Assembly: GCA_965116115.1 (NCBI GenBank)
Contig: OZ220486.1
Coordinates: 2,976,001-3,040,000, forward strand
Source of the DNA: JAPOXR01 sp965116115
GTDB lineage: Bacteria; Pseudomonadota; Alphaproteobacteria; Rhodobacterales; Rhodobacteraceae
Direction: 5' to 3'
DNA: 64,000 nucleotides
The position numbers and the translations under genes were made by a program. Every line of letters begins with the position of its first letter. Positions within the stretch are counted from its first letter, which is position 1. The notes beneath the pieces were generated by a model. It ran no database searches. It saw only the letters and a program-made list of their open reading frames with translations, and was not told the DNA's origin. Below are positions 43,775 to 53,501 of the stretch, piece after piece.

Positions 43775-45595
43775 ATGACACTGAACCATCGAATCGCCTC
43801 AGTCACTGAGCGGATCCGAGCGCGAAGCAAACGTAGCCGTTCATCATATTCGGAAAGAATCCGGAGGGCGGCTGATTCCGGGCCGGCCCGGTCGCATCTG
43901 TCCTGCGGCAATCAAGCCCACGCCTATGCCGCCATGGGAGATCAGAAAGCGAATCTGGCAGAAGGGAAAACGCCCAATCTCGGGATTGTCACAGCCTACA
44001 ATGACATGCTCTCGGCGCATCAACCGTTTTCGGATTATCCGGACATAATCAAGGCGGCTGCGCGGGAAACCGGCGCCGCCGCACAGGTCGCGGGCGGCGT
44101 TCCGGCGATGTGCGACGGCGTCACCCAAGGTCAGCAGGGAATGGAGCTGTCGCTGTTCTCAAGAGATGTCATCGCTCTCGCCGCCGGTGTCGCTCTCAGC
44201 CACAACACCTTCGATGCGGCTGTTCATCTCGGCGTCTGTGACAAAATTGTTCCCGGGCTGGTCATCGCCGCTCTGACATTCGGGCATATGCCCGCCGTGT
44301 TCATCCCGGCGGGGCCGATGGTTTCAGGGCTGCCCAACGATAAAAAATCCCGGATACGGCAACAGTTCGCCGCTGGGGAGATCGGCCGGGACGAACTCAT
44401 GCGGGCGGAAATGGAATCATACCATGGTCCTGGAACCTGCACATTTTACGGCACTGCCAATTCCAATCAGATGCTCATGGAATTCATGGGCCTGCATCTC
44501 CCCGGCGCATCGTTCGTTAATCCCGGAACGCCGATGCGCGATGCGCTGACCAGAGCCGCCGCGCACCGGGCCCTGGCTATCACCGCCCTCGGCAACGATT
44601 ACCGACCCGTCGGCAAAATTCTTGATGAGAAAGCTTTTGTCAACGGCATCGTCGGGCTGATGGCCACAGGCGGCTCAACCAATCTCCTGCTGCATCTCAC
44701 AGCCATGGCACGGGCGGGCGGCATTGAACTGGACATCGCTGACTTCGCGGACATCTCCGACGCGGTGCCGCTCATGGCGCGCGTTTACCCGAACGGCCTT
44801 GCGGATGTGAACCACTTTCACGCCGCGGGCGGACTCGCATTTTTGATCGGGGAACTGCTTTCTGAGGGACTGCTTCATGAAAATGTGCGGACCGTCGCCG
44901 GCGACGGCCTGCTGCGCTATGCAAAGGAACCGAAACTCAGGGGCGGGGATCTGGTCTGGGAAGATTCGTGCAAAGCATCGGAAAACGAACAAATTCTCCG
45001 CCCGTCCTCAAAACCGTTCGCCGAAACCGGCGGGCTGAAGCGGCTTCAAGGGAATCTGGGCAACGGAGCGATGAAAATCTCCGCTGTCGGCAGCGGACAC
45101 AGAGTCATCGAAGCGCCGGCAAAGGTATTCTCCGAACAGTCCGAGGTGAAAGCGGCGTTCGCGCAGGGCGGACTCAGTCAGGACTGCGTGGTCGTGGTCA
45201 GATTCCAAGGGCCCCGAGCCAATGGCATGCCGGAACTGCATGCGCTCACCCCGACTCTGTCGGTGCTTCAGGACCGGGGATTCAGCGTTGCCCTTGTGAC
45301 GGACGGACGCATGTCCGGCGCCTCCGGCAAAGTTCCGGCCGCCATCCATTTGTGTCCTGAAGCCGCGGAGGCGGGACCCCTGTCGAAAATTCGGGACGGA
45401 GACCTGATCCGTGTGGATGCTGATGCGGGAACCATTGATGTTTTGGGAGTTGATCTGCGGCAGCGGCGGCAACAGCCGGCGCCGGACCGATCTCGGTCGG
45501 CGCATTGCGGCCAACAGCTGTTTGAAGTTTTCCGAAGACATGTCGGGCCGTCTGACAAGGGAGCTTCCGCTGTTCTCACAGGAGAGTGTGAATGA
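43775..45595 (+). CDS. edd: 6-phosphogluconate dehydratase
   Basis: First committed enzyme of the Entner-Doudoroff pathway: 6-phosphogluconate to KDPG. The 606-residue IlvD/Edd-family protein shows IVTAYNDMLSAHQPFSDYPD, VPAMCDGVTQGQQGMELSLF, LGVCDKIVPGLVIAALTFGH, GPGTCTFYGTANSNQMLMEF and the C-terminal VTDGRMSGASGKVPAAIHL. Cys in the second to fourth segments hold the iron-sulfur cluster. SxxHxxF spacing favours Edd rather than IlvD, as does eda immediately downstream (four-base overlap). The residues between RQRR and the end (from 571 on) are unusual but in frame. Confidence 0.95.
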   Translation: MTLNHRIASVTERIRARSKRSRSSYSERIRRAADSGPARSHLSCGNQAHAYAAMGDQKANLAEGKTPNLGIVTAYNDMLSAHQPFSDYPDIIKAAARETGAAAQVAGGVPAMCDGVTQGQQGMELSLFSRDVIALAAGVALSHNTFDAAVHLGVCDKIVPGLVIAALTFGHMPAVFIPAGPMVSGLPNDKKSRIRQQFAAGEIGRDELMRAEMESYHGPGTCTFYGTANSNQMLMEFMGLHLPGASFVNPGTPMRDALTRAAAHRALAITALGNDYRPVGKILDEKAFVNGIVGLMATGGSTNLLLHLTAMARAGGIELDIADFADISDAVPLMARVYPNGLADVNHFHAAGGLAFLIGELLSEGLLHENVRTVAGDGLLRYAKEPKLRGGDLVWEDSCKASENEQILRPSSKPFAETGGLKRLQGNLGNGAMKISAVGSGHRVIEAPAKVFSEQSEVKAAFAQGGLSQDCVVVVRFQGPRANGMPELHALTPTLSVLQDRGFSVALVTDGRMSGASGKVPAAIHLCPEAAEAGPLSKIRDGDLIRVDADAGTIDVLGVDLRQRRQQPAPDRSRSAHCGQQLFEVFRRHVGPSDKGASAVLTGECE

Positions 45596-46239
45596 AGCCG
45601 AATGACAGCAGTGAATGGCTCAGGAACGTCTGCGCGGATTTTCCCGTAATGCCTGTTCTCACCGTCAAAGATCCGGACGTCGCGGCACCGCTTGCTGAAG
45701 CGCTTGCCGCGGGCGGCATCCGGGTCATTGAGGTGACTCTACGGACCCCCAATGCAACCGATGCCATCCGGTCTATGGCTGCGCGCCCCGACTGTCTGGC
45801 AGGAGCCGGCACGCTTCTCACACCCGCTGATGCCGCGGAAGCGAAAGAGGCCGGCGCCGCATTCGGAGTCTCACCCGGTTCGACGCCCGAACTTATCAAA
45901 ACCTGTGTCAATATCGGACTTCCTCTTCTGCCCGGCGCCGTGACACCCACTGAGATCATGCGGCTTGTGGATCAAGGTTTTGACTTTTTGAAGTTTTTTC
46001 CTGCCGGACCGTCCGGCGGACCCGCGGCCCTCAATGCGATTGCCGGGCCGTTTCCGCAGGTCAAGTTCTGTCCGACTGGCGGCGTATCGCCCGAGAATGC
46101 CGGATCTTACCTCAGTCTTGCCAATGTGGTCTGCGTCGGCGGCAGCTGGATTGCGCCGCCGTCAGCCATTGAGCGGGAAGATTGGGCGAGTATCCGCCGC
46201 GCCGCGCGTAAGGCCGTGTCATGCTTGGCAAAGCAGTAA
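45592..46239 (+). CDS. eda: KDPG aldolase (2-keto-3-deoxy-6-phosphogluconate aldolase)
   Basis: Splits KDPG to pyruvate and glyceraldehyde 3-phosphate. The 215-residue TIM barrel carries the Schiff-base Lys in GFDFLKFFPAGPSGG, the catalytic Glu in IRVIEVTLRTP and the phosphate-binding FCPTGGVSPENAGSYL. It starts within the edd stop codon region (ATGA), so the two are translated together. Confidence 0.95.
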   Translation: MKPNDSSEWLRNVCADFPVMPVLTVKDPDVAAPLAEALAAGGIRVIEVTLRTPNATDAIRSMAARPDCLAGAGTLLTPADAAEAKEAGAAFGVSPGSTPELIKTCVNIGLPLLPGAVTPTEIMRLVDQGFDFLKFFPAGPSGGPAALNAIAGPFPQVKFCPTGGVSPENAGSYLSLANVVCVGGSWIAPPSAIEREDWASIRRAARKAVSCLAKQ

Positions 46240-47390
46240 AACGGCAATGCGCCGTTAGCAGCGAACAGAGGCATTTTGGATGGATCAGCACGTGCGCTGA
46301 CCGTTGCTGTGGAAGATTCAGATGTCCTGTTATCGGACTGCCGTTCTCAATCGCATTCTCCGGCAAAAACTGCAACCCGACCTGATCCCCGTTTCGCAGA
46401 CGCGAGCCTGCCGGTTTATGTGCCGCCGGTGCGCGAACCCGGCATGCTGAGTGATTTCTCCAGACCTTCGTGTTTGTGAGAACTGCCGATATCTGGACAA
46501 ACTTTACCGGCAAATGTCCGCGCCAGCGCACAGCCAATCCCGCGCCGGCTGTGAGAATCATTTCTGCATTGATGCATACTATTGGCAAATTGAGCCAACA
46601 AAAATCCCGGCCCGGCCAGTTTCAAGTTGACATGGGACCCGAAAAATGGCAGAGAGCGCATCAGGAGGGACTGACGGCTGTATAATTGCCAGGTTTGTGC
46701 CCCGCCGGCTTGGAGGGGAAAACTGGTGGAGAAACAACACTGGCCCGACTGCGGTCCGACAAACACGGTTGCGGTCAAGAACTGCAAATCCTTGCACTGC
46801 CGCTCCAGCAGCGGTCATTTCTACGTCCGTCAGGGCGTAGAAATGACATACAGCTGACTTGCAATGGATGTGCGCGGGCGTTATCGTGCCCTTGGGCATA
46901 GTCGGCAAGCGCATCGCCTGCCGGCACTTGGCGGCACGGGCATCCACCGAAGCCGGACACCAAAACGGGAGGGATTGCCCGCACCGTTCTTGCGGGGACC
47001 AAGAAGCCAAGCCCCGAACTTCGAATCAAAGTGACATCTCATGCGAAAAAGTGAGCGCGGCGGAAAGACCGTCTATCTGGACAAAGTGAAAATCTGGTGG
47101 AGGGAAGATACACGCAGAATTCATATCTCCTTCGCAGATACGATCTCGACGGTGGGACCAGATGCAAACAATGCGCGCGGACACCCGCATCTGTTCCAAA
47201 AACTGGCGAAGTGCCTTCGCGACTCGGGTGCGCCGCACCCGCCGATTGCGGACGACAATTAGCTGTGCGTTTCGGAGTTGCGTGGACATTGGCGGAACTT
47301 GAAGCTTTGCCGGCGCATGAGGGATTGGATTCCGAACCAGCCTGCCGCCGCCGAACTTCCCAGCCATGAACTGAAAATGGAACTGCCGCC
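46240..47390. other. Gene-free stretch between eda and glk
   Basis: About 1.15 kb with no supportable gene. It has one notable hairpin at 46814-46847 and a TATAAT at 46681-46686 without a good -35 partner. The rest appears to be decayed sequence of unknown origin. Confidence 0.45.
46814..46847. repeat. 12-bp inverted repeat with 10-base loop
   Basis: GTCATTTCTACG and CGTAGAAATGAC flank TCCGTCAGGG. A perfect stem in otherwise unstructured DNA. No U-run on either side. Could be an operator or a relic of an IS end. Confidence 0.5.
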
Positions 47391-48365
47391 TTGACGCGTC
47401 AGGCCGGATCGCAGACCGTAGCTGAGCAGGAGCTGATACTGGCAGCCGATGTCGGCGGCACAAACACCCGTCTCGCATTGGCGGACAAGTCCTCCGTTCT
47501 GGAAGCCTCGGCTCTCCGTTTTCAGAACCGCGACTTCAGCGGTCTCGACGCGGCAATTCGGCGGTTTCTGCGGGAATCCGGCTGGCCTGTACTCGCCGGG
47601 GCCTGTATCGCTGTCGCAGGGCCGGTCCTCAACAACCGCGTCCGGCTGACCAATATTGACTGGGAAGTGGACGCCGCAGTTTTGAGCAGAGATCTCGGCG
47701 GCATCCGCGTGTCGGTGATCAATGACCTTCAGGCAATCGGCCATGCGCTTCACTTGTTGAAACGCAATGATCTTCAGGAACTGATTCAAAGCCGCGGCAA
47801 TAAACTCGAAAACCCGCGGCTGGTGATCAATGCCGGCACAGGCTTCAACGCGGTGGCCGTGCATGCGGCAGGCAACGGCCGTTTTATCGCGCCTTCCGAA
47901 TGCGGCCATGCGGGATTGCCGTTCATCAGCGATGAAACACTCAAGCTCCAGCGGCATATTCAGTTCCGACAAGGATTTGCATCGATCGAGGATGTGCTTT
48001 CCGGTCGCGGCGCCGAGTTAGTGCGGAACTGGGTGACGGATTCCGGCAAGTCTCCCGCGGAAAAATCCTCGGCCGACTACCACCGGATTATGGCGACGAC
48101 ACTCGGCGCTGTCGCAAGAGATCTGGCACTCACTCATCTGCCGTTCGGCGGGATTTACCTTACCGGCGGTCTGATCCGGGCCATCGCTCCGCAGCTGAAA
48201 AACCACGGTTTCTCGACGGCATTTATTTCAGCCGGGCGGTTTTCAGATTTTATGCGGCAGTTTTCAGTTCATCTCATCTGCGATGACATGGCTGCGCTGA
48301 GGGGCTGCGTCGCGGACTTTGATTCTTTTTGCACTGTCAGCTCTTCCCGGCGCAGCGGTCGGTAA
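47391..48365 (+). CDS. glk: Glucokinase
   Basis: Phosphorylates glucose with ATP, feeding the Entner-Doudoroff genes upstream. The 324-residue Glk-family protein has LILAADVGGTNTRLALADKS (phosphate loop), ACIAVAGPVLNNRVRLTNID, VINDLQAIGHAL with the catalytic Asp, NAGTGFNAVAV and PSECGHAGLPF. I use TTG at 47391 with GGAA eight bases upstream; no ATG or GTG lies before the conserved core. The gap to eda is over 1.1 kb, so it is probably a separate transcript. Confidence 0.93.
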   Translation: MTRQAGSQTVAEQELILAADVGGTNTRLALADKSSVLEASALRFQNRDFSGLDAAIRRFLRESGWPVLAGACIAVAGPVLNNRVRLTNIDWEVDAAVLSRDLGGIRVSVINDLQAIGHALHLLKRNDLQELIQSRGNKLENPRLVINAGTGFNAVAVHAAGNGRFIAPSECGHAGLPFISDETLKLQRHIQFRQGFASIEDVLSGRGAELVRNWVTDSGKSPAEKSSADYHRIMATTLGAVARDLALTHLPFGGIYLTGGLIRAIAPQLKNHGFSTAFISAGRFSDFMRQFSVHLICDDMAALRGCVADFDSFCTVSSSRRSGR

Positions 48366-48838
48366 GTACCGAACCGCGCAATTCAATTATTGACGTTGGC
48401 TCAATTTGCAAATCATATGCATCTTTACTGTAATGTATTTAGATACAAGGGGATAGAGGTTATAGATCACAAGCGGTTTTGCCAGACACTTCGACAATTA
48501 TTCTGCAATAGTATCAGTATGTTAGGCTGAAAAATGCTTCCTCCCGCACATCTTTTCTGCCGGAACCGAAAGACCATGCATACGATTCGCAAATTGAGCC
48601 TTGACGTTTGATACCGACCCGGCTTGGCAGGGACGAATATCACATGGGAATGTCCCGCCACCTTCCCGACAGCCGCCGACAAAGGGAACCGGCGACAGGA
48701 TAGCACGTCTGCGGATCAGCAATGAAAGTTCGCCGCAACCTCGCGCCGAACGCCGGTGGCCGGCGGAAACAATTGCGGAAGGGCGGAATTTACGGCAAAT
48801 GGTCCGCGGAAATAATCGCCATATGATCGGAGGCGCCA
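48366..48838. other. Intergenic region before the TPP enzyme with repeat copy B
   Basis: No gene. The first part is AT-rich, a likely promoter region. The second holds the dispersed repeat (48646-48753) also found before metG. The ribosome site GGAGG is at 48829-48833. Confidence 0.5.
48646..48753 (+). repeat. Dispersed intergenic repeat, copy B
   Basis: Partner of 27358-27453; has an extra stretch of about 20 bases after GTCCCGCC. Confidence 0.6.
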
Positions 48839-50533
48839 ATGTCGGTTGCAAACACCATGAACGGCGCGGAAGCGATGGTCAGAATGCTGGAAGAACATCA
48901 GGTCCGGCATGTGTTCGGGCTGTGCGGGGACACGACCCTGCCTTTTTATGACGCATTGTACCGGCTTGATCACAAGATCGACCATATCCTGACACGCGAC
49001 GAGAGATGCGCAGCGTATATGGCTGACGGCTATGCCCGGATGACGAAAAAAGTCGGAGTCTGCGAAGGCCCTTCCGGCGGCGGCGCCACTTATATACTGC
49101 CGGGACTTATTGAAGCCAGCGAGAGTTCAATTCCGGTTCTCGCCATCACATCGGATGTCAGCACCCGGTCCAGAGGCCACTATCCTCTGACTGAACTGGA
49201 CCAAGACCGGCTCATGCGCCCGCTCACGAAACACAATGCCGTCATCCAGCATGCTGACGCGGTTCCGGATGCCGTCCGCTCGGCATTCCGCAAAATGACG
49301 ACCGGGCGGCCCGGCTCTGCCCATTTGGGATTTCCGATCGATGTGCAGCGCGGCCAAGCTGATCCCGGCGATATCTGGGCGGATCCCGCTCACTCGCATT
49401 ATCCGGCTTATCCCTTCGGGCCGGATCCTGATGCTTTGGAGAATGCTCTGGAGGCAGTTCTGTCGGCTAAGTTCCCGATTATCATCTGCGGCGGCGGAAT
49501 TCTGCTCGCGGGCGGCGAGGCCGATCTTCTCAGCTTCGTCGAACGGCTTGATATCGGGGTTGCGACGACAATTTCCGGCCAGGGTTCGATTCCGGAAACG
49601 CACCCCAACTGCATCGGCGTGGTAGGATCAAACGGCGGCGTTCCGGAAACGCGTGAAGCGGTGCACCTTGCCGACCTTGTGGTTTTCATCGGCTGCCGGG
49701 CCGGATCCGTTGCCACCGAATTGTGGCGGAGTCCCGGCCGTGGCACGCGAATCGTTCACATTGACTGTGATCCGGAGGTCATCGGCGCCACATACATAAC
49801 CGAAGCCGCAGTCGTTTCAGACGCCAGACTGGCGCTGCGGGGACTCAATGCGGCACTAGCCAAGCGCGATGGAAACAGAACTTTCGGAGCGGCTGCGGCC
49901 ATCGCCCCGCTTGCGGGCCGGAAATGGTCGAATTTCCATAGAGTCGCAGAGTCGAGAGACATCCCTGTCCGTCCTGAGGCGACCATTGCCGCCTTGCGGT
50001 CAGTCCTTGACGATGACGCGGTAATCGTCGGTGATCCGGGAACTCCTTGTCCCTATATTTCAGCTTACTACCAGATCCGCACAGCCGGGAGAAAACTTTT
50101 CTCAAACCGCGCCCACGGCGCACTCGGATACGCCCTGCCGGCTTCCGTAGGGGCCGCCGTCGGTGCGCCGGACAAGAAAGTCGTCTCGCTCATGGGTGAT
50201 GGAAGTTTCGGATTCGCCTGCGGCGAACTCGAAACCGTTATACGCAGAAATCTGCCGATAACCTTTATCGTGTTTTCAAATTCCTCCTACGGCTGGATCA
50301 AGGCCGGACAGCAGACAAGCTTCGGAAAACGGTTTTATTCCGTCGATTTCGGCCGCACCGACCATCGCGCGGTGGCCGAAGCGTTCGGTGTCCGCTCCTG
50401 GCAGGTTTCCGGCCCCGAACATCTGGCGCCGGTTCTCCGGGAAGCCGTCAGCCTGCCTGAGCCGACGCTGGTCGACATCATCAGCCAGCCGCTGAATGAG
50501 GCAAAGGCTCCTGTCAGCGAATGGATCGCATGA
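48839..50533 (+). CDS. Thiamine-pyrophosphate-dependent enzyme, acetolactate synthase-like
   Basis: A 564-residue member of the ThDP decarboxylase/ligase family (acetolactate synthase, benzoylformate decarboxylase and others). The N-terminal Pyr domain has the catalytic Glu in TRDERCAAYMADGYARM. The middle domain (LSAKFPIIICGGGILLAGGE) is the DHS-like fold. The C-terminal PP domain has the ThDP motif LMGDGSFGFACGELETVIRR through FSNSSYG (GDG to N). A GGAGG ribosome site supports the start. The stop directly abuts the ATG of an enolase-superfamily gene, so the two form an operon. Chemistry is a carboligation or decarboxylation of a 2-keto acid; I cannot name the substrate. Not a typical IlvB: no ilvN follows. 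Confidence 0.85.
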   Translation: MSVANTMNGAEAMVRMLEEHQVRHVFGLCGDTTLPFYDALYRLDHKIDHILTRDERCAAYMADGYARMTKKVGVCEGPSGGGATYILPGLIEASESSIPVLAITSDVSTRSRGHYPLTELDQDRLMRPLTKHNAVIQHADAVPDAVRSAFRKMTTGRPGSAHLGFPIDVQRGQADPGDIWADPAHSHYPAYPFGPDPDALENALEAVLSAKFPIIICGGGILLAGGEADLLSFVERLDIGVATTISGQGSIPETHPNCIGVVGSNGGVPETREAVHLADLVVFIGCRAGSVATELWRSPGRGTRIVHIDCDPEVIGATYITEAAVVSDARLALRGLNAALAKRDGNRTFGAAAAIAPLAGRKWSNFHRVAESRDIPVRPEATIAALRSVLDDDAVIVGDPGTPCPYISAYYQIRTAGRKLFSNRAHGALGYALPASVGAAVGAPDKKVVSLMGDGSFGFACGELETVIRRNLPITFIVFSNSSYGWIKAGQQTSFGKRFYSVDFGRTDHRAVAEAFGVRSWQVSGPEHLAPVLREAVSLPEPTLVDIISQPLNEAKAPVSEWIA

Positions 50534-51661
50534 ATGGGCGCACACCGAATCACGGATTTCAATGTCCATGTGGTGCGGATTCCGTCACGCGCCGTCCATT
50601 CGCACGGCTGCGGCGATGTCGGCAGCATTGATTCAGTTCTGCTGGAACTGAGGACCGATTCCGGATTCACCGGCTGGGGCGAAGGCTCGCCGTGGCCGGC
50701 ATTCACCGGCACCGTCGAAGCGGCAGCCTCGGCTTTGGATACGCATCTGCGACCGCATGTGATCGGCGCGGATCCTGTCCAGAACGTTCAGATCATGTTT
50801 CGGGCCGACCGAATTCTGGTAGGCCAGAACGAGGCAAAAGCGGCTCTTGAATGCGCATTGCTGGATCTCACGGGAAAGATTTCCGGACTTTCCGTCTCTG
50901 AACTGCTCGGCGGAAGAAGCCGTGAAAGCATTCCCTTGAGCGTCTCGGCAGCCAACCGGGATTTTGCCGAGGATCTGGCAAAGCTGGAAAGGATTTGGTC
51001 CGACGGCGTCCGTATATTTAAGGTCAAGACGGGGTTCAAAGATCACGCGTTTGACATAATGCGCTTTGAGGAACTGAGAAAACTGTTCGGCGACGGCGTC
51101 CGCCTGAGGGCCGACTACAATCAGGGGCTGCCCGCCTATGACGCAATCCGGCGGATCCGCGATCTCGAAACATTCCGCTTGGACTTTGTCGAACAGCCGG
51201 TACGGCGCCGGGAACGGGAGGCATTGAAACACATCTCGCAAAACGTCGACGTGCCCATAATGGCGGATGAATCGGTTTTTGATTCCGTGGATGCGCTTGA
51301 CGCGGCATCGCGCAGAATCGCGGATATTTTTTCACTGAAAATCAACAAATCGGGCGGAATGCGCGAAGCGCTCAACGTTGCAGCTATCGCCCGCGCCGCC
51401 GGAATCGAGGTTTACGGCGGCTGCATGTTCGAAACATCAATAGCTCATGCCGCAGGGGCGCATCTTATGGCGGCTGTGCCCGAGTTGACGCTTGGCTGTG
51501 AATTCTACATGTCCACCTATTTCGCCGAAGAAGATATCGTCGCCGAACCCTTCCCGGTGCGTGACGGGCAGGTGCGTGTGCCTGCAGGACCGGGAATCGG
51601 CGTCGAACCGGATGCGGACCGTCTGCGCCGCCGCCGCGTTCATCTCCTGACCGGATCATGA
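50534..51661 (+). CDS. Enolase-superfamily enzyme, muconate-lactonising/mandelate racemase type
   Basis: A 375-residue TIM-barrel enzyme that abstracts an alpha proton from a carboxylate. The Lys pair is in IFKVKTGF, metal ligands are Asp in LRADYNQG, Glu in DFVEQPVRR and Glu in MADESVF, and the opposing Lys is in LKINKSGG: the muconate cycloisomerase subgroup. The N-terminal cap (ITDFNVHVVRIPSR and FTGWGEGSPWPAF) is typical. It begins one base after the TPP enzyme's stop. Together they probably act in one catabolic route, for instance isomerising or dehydrating an acid and then cleaving or joining a keto acid. Substrate unknown; racemase, dehydratase and cycloisomerase are all possible. Confidence 0.85.
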   Translation: MGAHRITDFNVHVVRIPSRAVHSHGCGDVGSIDSVLLELRTDSGFTGWGEGSPWPAFTGTVEAAASALDTHLRPHVIGADPVQNVQIMFRADRILVGQNEAKAALECALLDLTGKISGLSVSELLGGRSRESIPLSVSAANRDFAEDLAKLERIWSDGVRIFKVKTGFKDHAFDIMRFEELRKLFGDGVRLRADYNQGLPAYDAIRRIRDLETFRLDFVEQPVRRREREALKHISQNVDVPIMADESVFDSVDALDAASRRIADIFSLKINKSGGMREALNVAAIARAAGIEVYGGCMFETSIAHAAGAHLMAAVPELTLGCEFYMSTYFAEEDIVAEPFPVRDGQVRVPAGPGIGVEPDADRLRRRRVHLLTGS

Positions 51662-51869
51662 TGCGGCTGCAAACGCAAATTCTATTTCAGCCGTTTCCGG
51701 CCAGGAGACCGCGCCGCTGGCGTTCGGCGCGTCGCCGCACGGCGGAAGGCGTCATGCGCTGCCGCCGACACCCGGAACCGGACTGCCGGCTGTCCGGCAA
51801 GTCCCGCACAGCCGTTGAGTGGTTCGGGTTGATCATGCGCATCAGCGAACGCACGGGCAAGACCTGACG

Positions 51870-52865
51870 GTGGCCGTGCCTACGCCCCATGACGCGCTTT
51901 TCCGCTCCCTGCTGTCCGATCCGGAGCGGGCGCGGGATTTCCTGCGGCGGCATCTGCCGGCCGGCGTGTCGGGGCTGCTGGCCGACGCCCCGCCCGAGAT
52001 CGTCGACGGCAGTTTCGTCGACGAGGCCCTCGCGGCCAGCCAGAGCGACGTGCTTCTGAAGGCCAGGCTGGCTTCCGGCGGCGACGCCGCGGTCTACATT
52101 CTCTGCGAGCACAAATCGACCCCGAACCCCGGCCTTCCCCTGCAGCTGGCGTCCTACATGCTGCGCATCTGGAAACGGTTCGCCGGCGCGTCCGCGGCCC
52201 GGCTGCGCGCCCTGCCGCCGGTCATTCCGGTCGTCGTGTATCACGGGGAGGCCGCCTGGTCGGTTCCCGCGGGCCTGCGGGAGATGATCGCCGCGGACGA
52301 TCCCGGTCTTGCTTTCCTGCCCGGCGAGAGCTATATCCTGCGCAACCTGCGGGCCATGGAGATCGACGATCTGGCGCATGACGCCGCCCTCCGGGCGGGG
52401 TTCCTCGCGATGCGGCGGGAAGCTTTGTCCCGCATGGCGGAGGTCATGGCGGGCCTGTACGGAGGCGGCGATCTGACGCGGCAGATTCTGGAATACATCC
52501 TGCGCGTCTACGACGACGACATGGACACGCTGCGGACCCTGCTGCGAAACGAGGGACAGAACGAACTGGAGGAGCTCATGGGAACCATCGCGGAAACGCT
52601 GCTCGAACAGGGCGAAGCTCTCGGGATCAAGAAAGGCGAAGCGCTCGGGATCAAGAAAGGCGAAGCGCTCGGGATTAAGAAAGGCGAAACGCTCGGCAAA
52701 GCCGGAACCCTGACGCGCCTTCTGGAGCGGCGGTTCGGCCCCCTGCCCCGCGATGTCCGAACGCGGATCGGCGGCGCCGGACTCGCGGAGATCGAGGTTT
52801 GGTTTGACGCTGCGATAGATGCCCCCGATCTTTCGACGGTCTTCGCGGGGTCTGCGTCTTACTGA
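51870..52865 (+). CDS. Rpn-family recombination-promoting nuclease
   Basis: A PD-(D/E)XK-nuclease protein of the family once called transposase_31. It begins VPTPHDALFRSLLSDPERAR, and the nuclease core includes SQSDVLLKARL and YILCEHKSTPNPGLPLQLAS (Asp and E-x-K). The C-terminal part has an eight-residue repeat (GEALGIKK) three times and a fourth partial copy, then a DUF4351-like end (LTRLLERRFGPLPRDVRTRI). I use GTG 51870 because the family N-terminus starts there; GTG 51819 is also open. Rpn proteins are RecA-independent recombination nucleases, and shorter internal products from their 3' region can inhibit the full protein; an internal ATG lies just before the repeats. Confidence 0.85.
   Translation: MAVPTPHDALFRSLLSDPERARDFLRRHLPAGVSGLLADAPPEIVDGSFVDEALAASQSDVLLKARLASGGDAAVYILCEHKSTPNPGLPLQLASYMLRIWKRFAGASAARLRALPPVIPVVVYHGEAAWSVPAGLREMIAADDPGLAFLPGESYILRNLRAMEIDDLAHDAALRAGFLAMRREALSRMAEVMAGLYGGGDLTRQILEYILRVYDDDMDTLRTLLRNEGQNELEELMGTIAETLLEQGEALGIKKGEALGIKKGEALGIKKGETLGKAGTLTRLLERRFGPLPRDVRTRIGGAGLAEIEVWFDAAIDAPDLSTVFAGSASY
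52611..52700 (+). repeat. 24-bp in-frame tandem repeat within the Rpn gene
   Basis: Units at 52611-52634, 52635-52658 and 52659-52682 plus 18 bases of a fourth. Units differ by one or two bases. Each encodes GEALGIKK. Copy-number change would keep the frame. Confidence 0.85.
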
Positions 52866-53501
52866 GAAACCCCGCCCGATCACAGCGCTTAAGTCCGTGC
52901 AGGCAATAATTGAACTGACTTTTTTGCGGGTTTGACAAGCGGCGGCCAAGAAACAAAACGGTTCCAGACTTCCTGACTTGGCATTCTGAACAGTTGTTTT
53001 CGCTTTCCAGTTCAACCTGCCGCAGAATTGATCCAGAAACGGGACGAGCATCTGCCATCGGATGAAGGCTTACTATCAAGCCGCGACATGCCGAATGCTT
53101 GAAACGTTGATCACCTTAGGCAGGGTTCGCCATGTCGCGGTTGGTCTGCAAACTCATCCAGTATTCCAGTGTTGTGTGGAACATGCCGGCTGGAAGCACC
53201 GCCGTGCCGGGAGTCACTTTGGCCGAACCCTTTACGAGACGAACGCGAATAGCACAGCCTATGTTTGCTTGACTAGCGCGAAGGAGGAGCCCTCGCCGTA
53301 TGTTCTGCGCAGCGCATTCGCAGCATGTTTGTCCCGCGCACCTGAATCATATTTCGCCAACATGATGCCATGACACATCCGCCAAGGGCAAAACTGCCGC
53401 TGAAACCCGCATAGTTCTGTCTCTGCGTCTTCAGGAGAAACTCAGGCTGATGCCGCAACTGTCTTCCCGCTGTCGGCATGCCGGACTTCAGACCCTTGGC
53501 T
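52866..53501. other. Gene-free stretch with possible riboswitch relic
   Basis: No gene seen. Plus-strand 53433-53500 contains AGGAGAAACTCAGGCTGATG and CCGCAACTGTC, which resemble the core of cobalamin riboswitches, followed by the hairpin at 53502-53523. No plus-strand gene follows. See findings. Confidence 0.4.

Noticed and set aside
52611..52700. CRISPR-like short repeats
   Set aside because: The 24-bp units are contiguous without spacers and encode protein in frame; they are a tandem repeat, and no CRISPR array is present in the window.
51687..53051. 454-codon minus-strand open frame
   Set aside because: Antisense to the Rpn nuclease gene; the repeated segment in it is simply the complement of the tandem repeat.
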